Below, one piece after another: positions 6,198-11,777 of a DNA stretch of 11,777 nucleotides. The notes beneath the pieces were generated by a model. It was given only the letters and a program-made list of their open reading frames with translations. It was not told the origin of the DNA and did not search any database. Made by a program: the position numbers and the translations under genes. The DNA comes from an uncultured Haemophilus sp. (GTDB taxonomy: Bacteria > Pseudomonadota > Gammaproteobacteria > Enterobacterales > Pasteurellaceae), in contig CABSXY010000041.1 in NCBI GenBank assembly GCA_902481695.1, positions 1 through 11,777 of the forward strand, written 5' to 3'. Numbering within the stretch: position 1 is the first letter of the stretch; each line of letters opens with the position of its first letter.

Positions 6198-6240
6198 ACC
6201 TAGTCTAATACTTAACTTTAATTTTTAATTATTATTAGGT
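6198..6240 (+). terminator. Possible weak terminator after the tRNA operon
   Basis: A 14-bp imperfect stem with one mismatch and a small internal loop starts 25 bases after tRNA-Leu. It is almost all A/T, and the T-rich stretch (GTTTTCTC) comes only 10 bases later. It is the only hairpin found here, but it is a weak candidate. Confidence 0.3.
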
Positions 6241-6359
6241 TAGAAATTATAGTTTTCTCTCATTCTTCTAATCTGTTTTATCTTCTTTTACTCTCAACAG
6301 TTAAGTAACTTTTACAAAACTAAAAAGAAATTTAAATCGTAGTTAATACAATTTTGTTC

Positions 6360-6388
6360 TTGTTTTATTCTGAATTGAAATATAGAAT
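6360..6388 (+). promoter_or_regulatory. Candidate promoter of the thi operon
   Basis: TTGTTT (6360-6365), a 17-base spacer and TAGAAT (6383-6388) make a plausible sigma-70 promoter: 3 of 6 at -35 and 5 of 6 at -10. The start point near 6395 would place the riboswitch, which begins at 6399, at the very 5' end of the transcript. Confidence 0.5.
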
Positions 6389-6398
6389 CTATCCAAAT

Positions 6399-6473
6399 TT
6401 AGTCGGGGTGCCACAAGATGGCTGAGATGATACCCGTGAACCTGAAACAGTTAGCACTGACGTAGGAAACTAA
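6399..6473 (+). promoter_or_regulatory. TPP riboswitch (thi box)
   Basis: All hallmarks of the thiamin pyrophosphate aptamer are present. P1 pairs TTAGT (6399-6403) with ACTAA (6469-6473). P2 pairs GGGT with ACCC (6432-6435). P3 is a GCCA/TGGC stem with a small loop (6410-6422). The conserved CTGAGA is at 6422-6427, GAACCTGA at 6438-6445, and CGTAGGAAA at 6461-6469. In the P4 helix CCT (6441-6443) pairs with AGG (6464-6466). It lies ahead of a seven-gene thiamin salvage operon, so TPP should switch that operon off. No intrinsic terminator hairpin follows, so the output is translational, Rho-dependent, or both. Confidence 0.96.
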
Positions 6474-6474
6474 T

Positions 6475-6543
6475 ATGCCAAAATACTTTCTCATTCTTCA
6501 TACCTCTTTTCATTCCTTTTCTTTCGTTACCTTTAGTCATTAA
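6475..6543 (+). CDS. Putative 22-residue leader peptide after the riboswitch
   Basis: A small ORF begins MPKYFLILHT, two bases after the 3' strand of riboswitch P1, and ends TAA 16 bases before thiZ. It is rich in Phe (5), Ser (4) and His (3) and resembles no known protein. Its start has AGGAA (6464-6468) six bases upstream, a good ribosome site lying inside the riboswitch; the AGG is the 3' strand of helix P4. Binding of TPP should therefore hide this site directly. The ORF may work by being translated rather than through its product. With only 22 codons, chance cannot be excluded. Confidence 0.4.
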   Translation: MPKYFLILHTSFHSFSFVTFSH

Positions 6544-6546
6544 TCC
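6478..6546 (+). promoter_or_regulatory. C-rich, G-poor tract resembling a Rho loading site
   Basis: In these 69 bases I count 20 C and only 2 G, in a pyrimidine-dominated run. That composition is typical of rut sites used by Rho. It coincides with the leader ORF and follows the riboswitch directly. In E. coli several TPP riboswitches are known to act through Rho. Function here is inferred from composition only. Confidence 0.4.
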
Positions 6547-6559
6547 TCAGGTTAATACT

Positions 6560-7282
6560 ATGGTGAATATTCAGGATCTTAGTCTTGCTTTTGGTGGGCA
6601 AGTACTATTTGAACGCCTTGATTTAACGCTTTTACCTAATGAATGGGTTAGTTTGCTTGGCTGCTCTGGTGTAGGCAAATCAACGCTTTTGAGATTAATT
6701 GCAGGGCTTGATACACAAGGGAAAATCCAAGGCAATATCATCTTTCATCCTAATATTCGAGTAGCATGGCTACCACAAAAAGATACCCTTTATCCCTGGC
6801 TTTCAATTGTTGATAACGTCCAATTAGAAAACATACTATTTGGGAAGAAATCCACAAAAACAACTCTTCAAGCAAAAGTACTACTTGAACAAGTAGGCAT
6901 GTCAGAACATCTTCATAAAAGCTGTGCTCAATTATCTGGAGGACAGAAACAAAGAGTGGCTCTCGCTCGAGTATTAATGCAAAACGCTAATTTAGTTTTA
7001 CTTGATGAACCTTTCTCTGCCCTTGACGCAATTAGTCGTTACCAATTACAAAACTTGGCCTATGAACTATTAAAAGATAAATCAGTGTTATTGGTTACCC
7101 ATGATCCTCAAGAAGCATTACGCTTAAGCCATCGTATTTTTGTATTACGTTCACCGCTGCCTAATCACCCCGCATTATCTGATGTTATAAAACCTGAAGG
7201 TAAAGCACCACGAGAACTTAACCAAGAAAATTTGTGGATACTCCAACAGCAATTATTAAATGAGTTATTAGAGGGGAAATGA
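6560..7282 (+). CDS. thiZ: ABC transporter ATPase, predicted thiamin-pyrimidine uptake (ThiZ)
   Basis: This is a 240-residue ABC ATPase of the nitrate/sulfonate/taurine group (SsuB/TauB-like). Motifs are Walker A GCSGVGKST (34-42), Q-loop LPQ (Q73), signature LSGGQ (125-129), Walker B LVLLDEP (D149, E150) and switch histidine H181. It should energise uptake of a pyrimidine thiamin precursor with the permease and NMT1-like binding protein that follow. It is the first gene of the TPP-controlled operon. The ATG has a modest AGG site (6549-6551), which can be drawn into a small hairpin (TTAA-CC with GG-TTAA, 6540-6555). A GTG follows the ATG directly as an alternative start. Its stop overlaps the next ATG (ATGA). 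The substrate is inferred from context. Confidence 0.88.
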   Translation: MVNIQDLSLAFGGQVLFERLDLTLLPNEWVSLLGCSGVGKSTLLRLIAGLDTQGKIQGNIIFHPNIRVAWLPQKDTLYPWLSIVDNVQLENILFGKKSTKTTLQAKVLLEQVGMSEHLHKSCAQLSGGQKQRVALARVLMQNANLVLLDEPFSALDAISRYQLQNLAYELLKDKSVLLVTHDPQEALRLSHRIFVLRSPLPNHPALSDVIKPEGKAPRELNQENLWILQQQLLNELLEGK

Positions 7283-8019
7283 TGAAACTTAGCCTTCTTA
7301 AACCGCTCTTTGTTGGAATTATATTGCTGTGTCTCTGGCAACTTATTGGCGTATTAGGTGATTTTCCCCATTACATATTTCCTTCTCCGCAAGCTGTGTG
7401 GCTGCAATTAACTTCTCATTCAGAACTACTTTGGCAGCATACGCAAACCACCTTAATTGAAATTTGCTTAGGATTACTACTTGGTTTTCTTTTTGGATTG
7501 TCATCAGCCCTCTTACTCTCTTTCTCACCTAAAACATCATCATTACTGTTACCGATTTTAGTGATTTCTCAAGCGATTCCTGTTTTTGCTATCGCCCCCA
7601 TACTCGTACTTTGGCTAGGTTATGGTATGCCATCAAAAATTGTTATGGCTATTCTCATTATCTATTTCCCTGTAACCGCAGCTTGTTACGATGGCTTACG
7701 CAACACGCCTAAAGCTTGGCTCGATCTCGCTAAAACGCTCAAACTCTCACCTTTACGTTTATTGCTTAAAGTACGTTTACCAGCTGCTTTACCTGCATTT
7801 GCATCAGGCTTTCGCATTGCTGTTTCAGTCGCACCAATTGGCGCTGTAATTGGAGAATGGGTAGGGTCATCAGAAGGGCTTGGCTATTTGATGATTCACG
7901 CCAACGCTCGTATGCAGGTGGATTTAATGTTTGCCGCGTTGCTGATATTAGTGGCAATTTCACTTTGTTTATATTTCAGCATTGATTGGCTACTACGCCG
8001 TTTTATTTGGCACGTTTAG
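7279..8019 (+). CDS. thiX: ABC transporter permease, predicted thiamin-pyrimidine uptake (ThiX)
   Basis: This 246-residue binding-protein-dependent permease is of the SsuC/TauC type. Hydrophobic segments lie near residues 9-27, 58-82, 90-112, 120-137, 178-195 and 214-236. The cytoplasmic coupling loop is at about 144-172 (AWLDLAKTLKLSPLRL, ending in RLPAALP). It should form a homodimeric channel for ThiZ and ThiY. Two ATGs stand side by side at 7279 and 7282. The ribosome site GAGGGG (7271-7276) is better spaced for the second, so the true protein may lack the first Met. The 4-base overlap with thiZ points to coupled translation. Confidence 0.88.
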   Translation: MMKLSLLKPLFVGIILLCLWQLIGVLGDFPHYIFPSPQAVWLQLTSHSELLWQHTQTTLIEICLGLLLGFLFGLSSALLLSFSPKTSSLLLPILVISQAIPVFAIAPILVLWLGYGMPSKIVMAILIIYFPVTAACYDGLRNTPKAWLDLAKTLKLSPLRLLLKVRLPAALPAFASGFRIAVSVAPIGAVIGEWVGSSEGLGYLMIHANARMQVDLMFAALLILVAISLCLYFSIDWLLRRFIWHV

Positions 8020-8044
8020 CTCTTCATGACAAAAGGAGACAAAA

Positions 8045-8989
8045 ATGAAGAAAATCATACGTTATTTCAGTCTTTTAATTGGACTCACCGCCAGTTTTAC
8101 TGGTTTGGCAAGAGAGAAAATTAGCTTAATGCTTGATTGGTATGTAAACCCTGATCACGCTGCGATCATCGTGGCTCAACAAAAAGGCTTTTTTGAAAAA
8201 AATAACTTAGACGTCGAAATTATCGAACCAGCAGATCCATCATTACCGCCTAAATTGGTTGCCGCAGGAAAAGTGGATTTAGCCATTAATTATCAACCTC
8301 AGCTTTATCAACAAGTCGCAGAAGGATTGCCTTTAGTGCGTGTAGCCTCTCTGATTTCTAGCCCATTAAATAGCGTAATAGTGCTCAAAAATAGCAATAT
8401 CAAAACGCTTGCCGATCTGAAAGGGAAAAAAGTAGGCTATTCAGTCAGTGGCTTTGAAGATGTATTACTCGATACCATGCTCCGCGCCATTGGGCTCAGC
8501 AACCAAGACGTAAAATTAGTGAATGTGAATTGGTCGCTTTCCCCTTCTCTTTTAACTGGGCAAGTCGATGCGGTTATCGGAGCATTTCGTAATTTTGAAC
8601 TGAATCAGATCCATTTAGAAAAACAAGAAGGCGTGGCATTTTTCCCAGAACAATATGGTGTGCCAGCTTATGATGAATTGATTTTAGTGGCAAACAGAAA
8701 CAATCTTGCCTCTAAAAAAATTTCCGCTTTTTTGACCGCACTTGAACAAGCCACAACCTATCTACAAAGCCATCCAGATGAAGCATGGCAAGCTTTTGTG
8801 AACCATAAGCCAAAAGAACTCAATACAGAATTAAATCAATTAGCGTGGAAAGATACCTTGCCTTTACTCGCAGCTAAACCTCGTCAATTAGATGCCAAAC
8901 GTTATCAACAAATGGCGGAGTTTATGCATCAGAAAGGCTTGATTCCAGAAGCACTAGAATTGAAAGACTATGTCATCGAATTACAGTAA
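8045..8989 (+). CDS. thiY: Periplasmic binding protein for thiamin pyrimidine precursor (ThiY, NMT1/THI5-like)
   Basis: This 314-residue protein has a Sec signal peptide, likely cleaved after A22 (TGLA-REK), and no lipobox, so it is a soluble periplasmic receptor. Mature residues 27-45 (SLMLDWYVNPDHAAIIVAQ) match the start of the NMT1/THI5-like family. Relatives bind HMP or its N-formylaminomethyl form. The GKVDLAINYQPQ segment near 76-87 is typical of this fold. It feeds ThiX and ThiZ. The ribosome site AAGGAG is well placed, 25 bases after thiX. An uptake signal inside the frame encodes FLTAL (229-233). Whether the ligand is HMP, formylaminopyrimidine or another breakdown product cannot be read from sequence. 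Confidence 0.88.
   Translation: MKKIIRYFSLLIGLTASFTGLAREKISLMLDWYVNPDHAAIIVAQQKGFFEKNNLDVEIIEPADPSLPPKLVAAGKVDLAINYQPQLYQQVAEGLPLVRVASLISSPLNSVIVLKNSNIKTLADLKGKKVGYSVSGFEDVLLDTMLRAIGLSNQDVKLVNVNWSLSPSLLTGQVDAVIGAFRNFELNQIHLEKQEGVAFFPEQYGVPAYDELILVANRNNLASKKISAFLTALEQATTYLQSHPDEAWQAFVNHKPKELNTELNQLAWKDTLPLLAAKPRQLDAKRYQQMAEFMHQKGLIPEALELKDYVIELQ
8735..8743 (-). repeat. DNA uptake signal sequence, exact core, inside thiY
   Basis: ACCGCACTT, complement of AAGTGCGGT. On the minus strand it is followed by CAAAAAAGCGG and then AAATTTTTTT, in keeping with the extended uptake motif. In thiY it encodes TAL of FLTAL. Confidence 0.88.
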
Positions 8990-8998
8990 GGGAAAATA

Positions 8999-9646
8999 AT
9001 GATTAACCAACTAATTCAGCAAGCGCAACCTTATTGGAAGCAATATGTTGAACATGAATTTGTACAACAACTTGCAAAAGGCACCTTGCCAAAAGCTTGT
9101 TTTCAACACTATTTAAAACAAGATTACATCTATCTTTTCCATTATAGCCGTGCCTTTGCCTTAGGCGTGTTCAAGGCGAGAAATTTTGCCGAAATGGACA
9201 TGCCGCGTAAAACGCTCGACATTCTTTGCCAAGAAATCCAATTACATTTGGATTACTGCCGACAATGGGAAATCAGTGAACTGGAAATATTCCAAACACC
9301 AGAAAGTGCGGCATGCATTGCCTATACACGTTACCTGCTTGATTGTGGAATGACGGGCGGCTTGCCAGAACTATATGCTGCCATGACGCCTTGCGCTTTA
9401 GGTTACGCACAAATCGCCCGCTACATCACAGAAAACTATCCAAAACTACCAAGCAATCCTTATCAAGCATGGATTGACGCATACTCTGCACCAGAATATC
9501 AACAAGCCGCACAAGAAACTGTTGATTTTCTGACCGCACTTTGTGAGCCACTTAATGATTCTCAGTTAACTAATATTCAACAGATTTTTACCACTGCCAC
9601 TCGAATGGAAATCGGTTTTTGGCAAATGGGATTGGATTTAGCATAA
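8999..9646 (+). CDS. tenA: Aminopyrimidine aminohydrolase / thiaminase II TenA
   Basis: This 215-residue cytoplasmic TenA-family helical protein is of normal length. Residues matching the catalytic set of B. subtilis TenA are visible: D42 (QDYIYL), C132 (MTPCALGY) and E204 (RMEIGFW). The enzyme hydrolyses 4-amino-5-aminomethyl-2-methylpyrimidine to HMP, so it salvages degraded thiamin; it also cleaves thiamin. It fits directly behind the pyrimidine importer and upstream of the kinases. The start lies 9 bases after the thiY stop, with a TAAGGGA ribosome site overlapping that stop codon. An uptake signal encodes FLTAL at 177-181. Confidence 0.93.
   Translation: MINQLIQQAQPYWKQYVEHEFVQQLAKGTLPKACFQHYLKQDYIYLFHYSRAFALGVFKARNFAEMDMPRKTLDILCQEIQLHLDYCRQWEISELEIFQTPESAACIAYTRYLLDCGMTGGLPELYAAMTPCALGYAQIARYITENYPKLPSNPYQAWIDAYSAPEYQQAAQETVDFLTALCEPLNDSQLTNIQQIFTTATRMEIGFWQMGLDLA
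9533..9541 (-). repeat. DNA uptake signal sequence, exact core, inside tenA
   Basis: ACCGCACTT, complement of AAGTGCGGT, followed on the minus strand by CAGAAAATC, an A/T tract as in the extended motif. A second near-match, AAGTGCGGC, occurs at 9304-9312 in the same gene. Confidence 0.85.
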
Positions 9647-9661
9647 AAATGGAGGGATGAA

Positions 9662-10456
9662 ATGAAATCAGTTTATTTATCAAAAATTCGTGAACAGAAT
9701 CCATTGATTCATAATATTACCAATATTGTTGCGGCAAATTTTAGCGCCAATGGCTTGCTCGCTTTAGGAGCATCACCATTGATGTCAGCTAATATTGAAG
9801 AAATGGTTGAACTACCAAAAATCAGCCAAGCATTAGTCATCAATATCGGTACAGTCATTGGTCAAGAGCGAGATGCCATGTTACTAGCAGGTAAAACAGC
9901 TAATTCAATAGGCATTCCTGTGGTGCTTGATCCGGTTGGAGTGGGCGCCACTAATTACCGGCAAGAAACAGTCCGTCAGTTATTGGCGGAAGTAAAATTT
10001 GCCCTAATTCGAGGTAACGCTGGTGAACTTGCTGAGATTGCAGGTGAAGACTGGCAAGCAAAAGGCGTGGATGCAGGACAAGGTAAAACAAATCTACAAG
10101 AAGTTGCTCAACGTGTTGCACAACGCTATGACTGTACGGTGTTGATTAGTGGAGAGGTCGATATTATCAGCGATGGACAACAAACGGCCACAGTCCATAA
10201 TGGTACGCCGCTATTTCCAAAAGTCACTGCATCGGGTTGTTTATTAAGTGCAGTATGCGCAGCATTTTTAGCTGTTGATGAAGGTAAACATTTTTCAGCA
10301 ACAATCGAAGCCTGTGCAGCTTACACCATTGCAGGGGAGATTGCGGCTAAAAACTTAACCACGCAAGTCGGTCAGTTCCAAATTCGTTTACTTGATGAAT
10401 TGTCTGCTTTAACACCTAATGTAATAGAACAAAATGCGGAGGTGAAATATGTCTAA
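9662..10456 (+). CDS. thiM: Hydroxyethylthiazole kinase ThiM
   Basis: This 264-residue ribokinase-like enzyme phosphorylates 4-methyl-5-(2-hydroxyethyl)thiazole with ATP, salvaging the thiazole half of thiamin. Family motifs are PLIHNITNIVAANFSANGLLA (N-terminal substrate region, 14-34), LDPVGVGA (89-96), RGNAGE (117-122) and the anion-hole/catalytic segment TASGCLL (199-205) with C203. Most relatives that I recall read TGTGC there, so A200 and S201 are small variants. The start has a strong GGAGG site six bases upstream. The last 8 bases overlap thiD, so the two kinases are coupled. Confidence 0.95.
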   Translation: MKSVYLSKIREQNPLIHNITNIVAANFSANGLLALGASPLMSANIEEMVELPKISQALVINIGTVIGQERDAMLLAGKTANSIGIPVVLDPVGVGATNYRQETVRQLLAEVKFALIRGNAGELAEIAGEDWQAKGVDAGQGKTNLQEVAQRVAQRYDCTVLISGEVDIISDGQQTATVHNGTPLFPKVTASGCLLSAVCAAFLAVDEGKHFSATIEACAAYTIAGEIAAKNLTTQVGQFQIRLLDELSALTPNVIEQNAEVKYV

Positions 10457-11258
10457 CATCGCACAAGTGTTGACTATTGCTGGCTCTGACAGTGGCGGTG
10501 GTGCTGGAATTCAAGCAGATCTTAAAACCTTTCAAATGCAGGGCGTATTTGGCACTTCAGTGATTACTGCTGTCACTGCACAAAACACACTTGGTGTATT
10601 TGATATTCACCCTATTCCACTGAAAACAATTCAAGCACAACTAGAAGCAGTAAAAAATGACTTTCATATTGCTAGTGCCAAAATTGGTATGCTTGGTACT
10701 GCAGATATTATCGAATGTGTGGCTGATTTCTTAAGTCATCGTCCATTCGGCACATTAGTTCTTGATCCTGTCATGATTGCGAAAGGGGGAGCCCCTTTAT
10801 TGCAACAACAAGCGGTTTCGGCATTAAGCAAATATTTATTGCCACTTGCCGATGTGATTACGCCAAATATTCCTGAGGCAGAAGCTTTAACTGGTTTTAA
10901 AATTTCTGATACAGCCAGCATTCAACAAGCCGCGTTAGACTTGCAAAAACAAGGCGCAAAGAATGTGATTATTAAAGGCGGACATTCGCTGAATTCACAA
11001 AGTCAGCAATGCCAAGATTGGATCCTTTTACAAAATGGTGAGCATTTTGTTTTAGAAAGCGTGCGTTTCGATACACCACATACTCACGGCACGGGCTGTA
11101 CTTTTTCAGCCTGCTTAACAGCAGAATTAGCCAAAGGCGCGCCATTAAAAAGTGCGGTAAAAACAGCTAAAGATTTTATTACGGCAGCCATCTCTCACCC
11201 ATTGAATATTGGTCATGGACATGGACCAACAAATCATTGGGCTTACAGTCGCCTTTAA
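10449..11258 (+). CDS. thiD: HMP / HMP-phosphate kinase ThiD
   Basis: This 269-residue ribokinase-fold enzyme phosphorylates HMP twice to give HMP pyrophosphate. Motifs are AGSDSGGGAGIQADLKTFQ (11-29), LDPVM (105-109), TPN-PEAE (138-145), KGGH (176-179) and HGTGCTFS (213-220) with C217. Length matches the E. coli enzyme (266). The ATG lies inside the end of thiM and has a GGAGGTG ribosome site. It supplies ThiE with the pyrimidine substrate. No ThiE fusion is present; thiE is a separate gene just downstream. An uptake signal core encodes KSAV (234-237). Confidence 0.96.
   Translation: MSNIAQVLTIAGSDSGGGAGIQADLKTFQMQGVFGTSVITAVTAQNTLGVFDIHPIPLKTIQAQLEAVKNDFHIASAKIGMLGTADIIECVADFLSHRPFGTLVLDPVMIAKGGAPLLQQQAVSALSKYLLPLADVITPNIPEAEALTGFKISDTASIQQAALDLQKQGAKNVIIKGGHSLNSQSQQCQDWILLQNGEHFVLESVRFDTPHTHGTGCTFSACLTAELAKGAPLKSAVKTAKDFITAAISHPLNIGHGHGPTNHWAYSRL
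10808..10816 (+). repeat. Single ACAAGCGGT match (Apl-type uptake core)
   Basis: One exact match to the uptake core used by the Actinobacillus pleuropneumoniae group lies in thiD. All other exact cores in the window are of the Haemophilus type, so this copy is probably chance. Confidence 0.2.
11150..11158 (+). repeat. DNA uptake signal sequence, exact core, inside thiD
   Basis: AAGTGCGGT followed by AAAAACAGCTAAAGATTTTA, with two A/T tracts about one helical turn apart as in the full Haemophilus motif. Confidence 0.88.
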
Positions 11259-11268
11259 GGATTGAAAG

Positions 11269-11777
11269 ATGAAAAATATTCAAGAAATTTTACCACTCTA
11301 TTTTGTAGCAGGCACACAAGATTGCCGACATTTAGGTGATAATCCAACAGATAACTTACTTTCTGTTCTTAAACAAGCTTTAGAAGGTGGTATTACCTGT
11401 TTCCAATTTCGCGATAAAGGCAAATTCTCATTAGTAAATTCTCCAACAGAACAACGAGCCTTAGCCATTAACTGTCGAGATTTATGCCGCCAATATCATG
11501 TGCCATTTATTGTTGATGACAACGTTGATTTAGCATTGGAAATTGAAGCGGATGGAATTCATGTTGGACAAAGCGATACGCCTGTAAAAACGATTCGAGC
11601 AAGAACCAATAAACCACTCATTATAGGTTGGTCAGTTAACCGTTTAGACGAAGCCAAAATCGGAGAGGAGTTATCTGAAATCGATTATTTCGGTATTGGT
11701 CCAATTTTTCCGACTCAGTCAAAAGAGAATCCTAAACCAACTCTTGGAATGACGTTCATTCAAACCTTGAGGGAAGC
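11269..11777 (+). CDS. thiE: Thiamin-phosphate synthase ThiE (C-terminus beyond window)
   Basis: The first 169 codons are present and the frame stays open to the window edge; the family is usually about 210-225 residues. ThiE is a TIM-barrel enzyme that joins HMP pyrophosphate and thiazole phosphate into thiamin phosphate. The protein begins MKNIQEILPLYFVAGTQDCR. Motifs are FQFRDKG (pyrophosphate-binding strand), PFIVDDNVDLAL, ADGIHVGQSD and YFGIGPIFPTQSK, all in the expected order. The ribosome site AAGGA overlaps the thiD stop codon and the ATG follows 10 bases after it. It completes the salvage pathway encoded by the upstream genes. Its end and any following gene cannot be seen. Confidence 0.95.
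   Translation, partial: MKNIQEILPLYFVAGTQDCRHLGDNPTDNLLSVLKQALEGGITCFQFRDKGKFSLVNSPTEQRALAINCRDLCRQYHVPFIVDDNVDLALEIEADGIHVGQSDTPVKTIRARTNKPLIIGWSVNRLDEAKIGEELSEIDYFGIGPIFPTQSKENPKPTLGMTFIQTLRE

Larger units (their letters stand above)
6174..6398 (+). other. AT-rich spacer between tRNA operon and thi leader
   Basis: No gene is visible in these 225 bases. They hold an imperfect low-GC hairpin (6198-6240: arms ACCTA, TAATA and TTAA pairing with TAGGT, TATTA and TTAA around a 9-base loop) that may help end or process the tRNA transcript. The candidate thi promoter lies at the right end. No strong terminator follows tRNA-Leu. Confidence 0.6.

Noticed and set aside
6439..6553. Seven-base complement between riboswitch AACCTGA (6439-6445) and the thiZ ribosome-site region TCAGGTT (6547-6553) as the direct switch
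   Set aside because: Pairing would block thiZ when TPP is absent, the reverse of the expected logic, and AACCTGA is conserved for the aptamer itself. It may still form transiently.

Overview
The window is a chromosomal stretch from a Pasteurellaceae bacterium, most likely Haemophilus or a close relative. It is AT-rich, has short intergenic gaps, and carries five exact copies of the Haemophilus-type DNA uptake core AAGTGCGGT (or its complement). Its proteins resemble those of H. influenzae. The species cannot be fixed from sequence alone. From memory, H. influenzae Rd keeps the thiXYZ-tenA and thiMDE blocks at two separate loci, whereas here they form one run; that argues weakly for a different species.

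Left part, minus strand (1-2299): the arginine ABC uptake operon artP-artI-artQ-artM, with artM cut by the window edge. Its promoter (2344-2372) is covered by two 18-bp ARG boxes spaced 3 bp apart. Next comes gmhA (2449-3033, minus; LPS heptose synthesis) with its own terminator. Divergent from it is a secreted ATP-dependent DNA ligase of the Lig E type (3233-4042, plus). The ligase is preceded by a CRP-S-like site, which points to control by competence (Sxy/TfoX). A long bidirectional hairpin terminator separates it from the convergent trxA.

Middle (4096-6173): trxA (thioredoxin) and metB (cystathionine gamma-synthase) on the minus strand, then a plus-strand tRNA operon Gly(GCC)-Cys(GCA)-Leu(UAA). 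The tRNA order matches glyW-cysT-leuZ of E. coli, and a strong promoter precedes it.

Right part, plus strand (about 6360-11777): a thiamin salvage operon behind a TPP riboswitch. The order is ABC ATPase (thiZ), permease (thiX), binding protein (thiY), tenA, thiM, thiD and the start of thiE, which runs off the window. The genes are tightly packed, several overlapping. Together they import a pyrimidine precursor, release or phosphorylate HMP (TenA, ThiD), phosphorylate thiazole (ThiM) and join the halves (ThiE). No de novo gene (thiC, thiG, thiH) is in view.

The most interesting observation is the thi leader. A 22-codon ORF starts two bases after the riboswitch, and its ribosome binding site is the AGG of riboswitch helix P4. 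The ORF lies on a strongly C-rich, G-poor stretch that looks like a Rho loading site, and no intrinsic terminator is visible. This suggests a leader peptide whose translation is gated by TPP and shields the transcript from Rho. That is a hypothesis from sequence only. The rest of the window is largely conserved housekeeping gene content.
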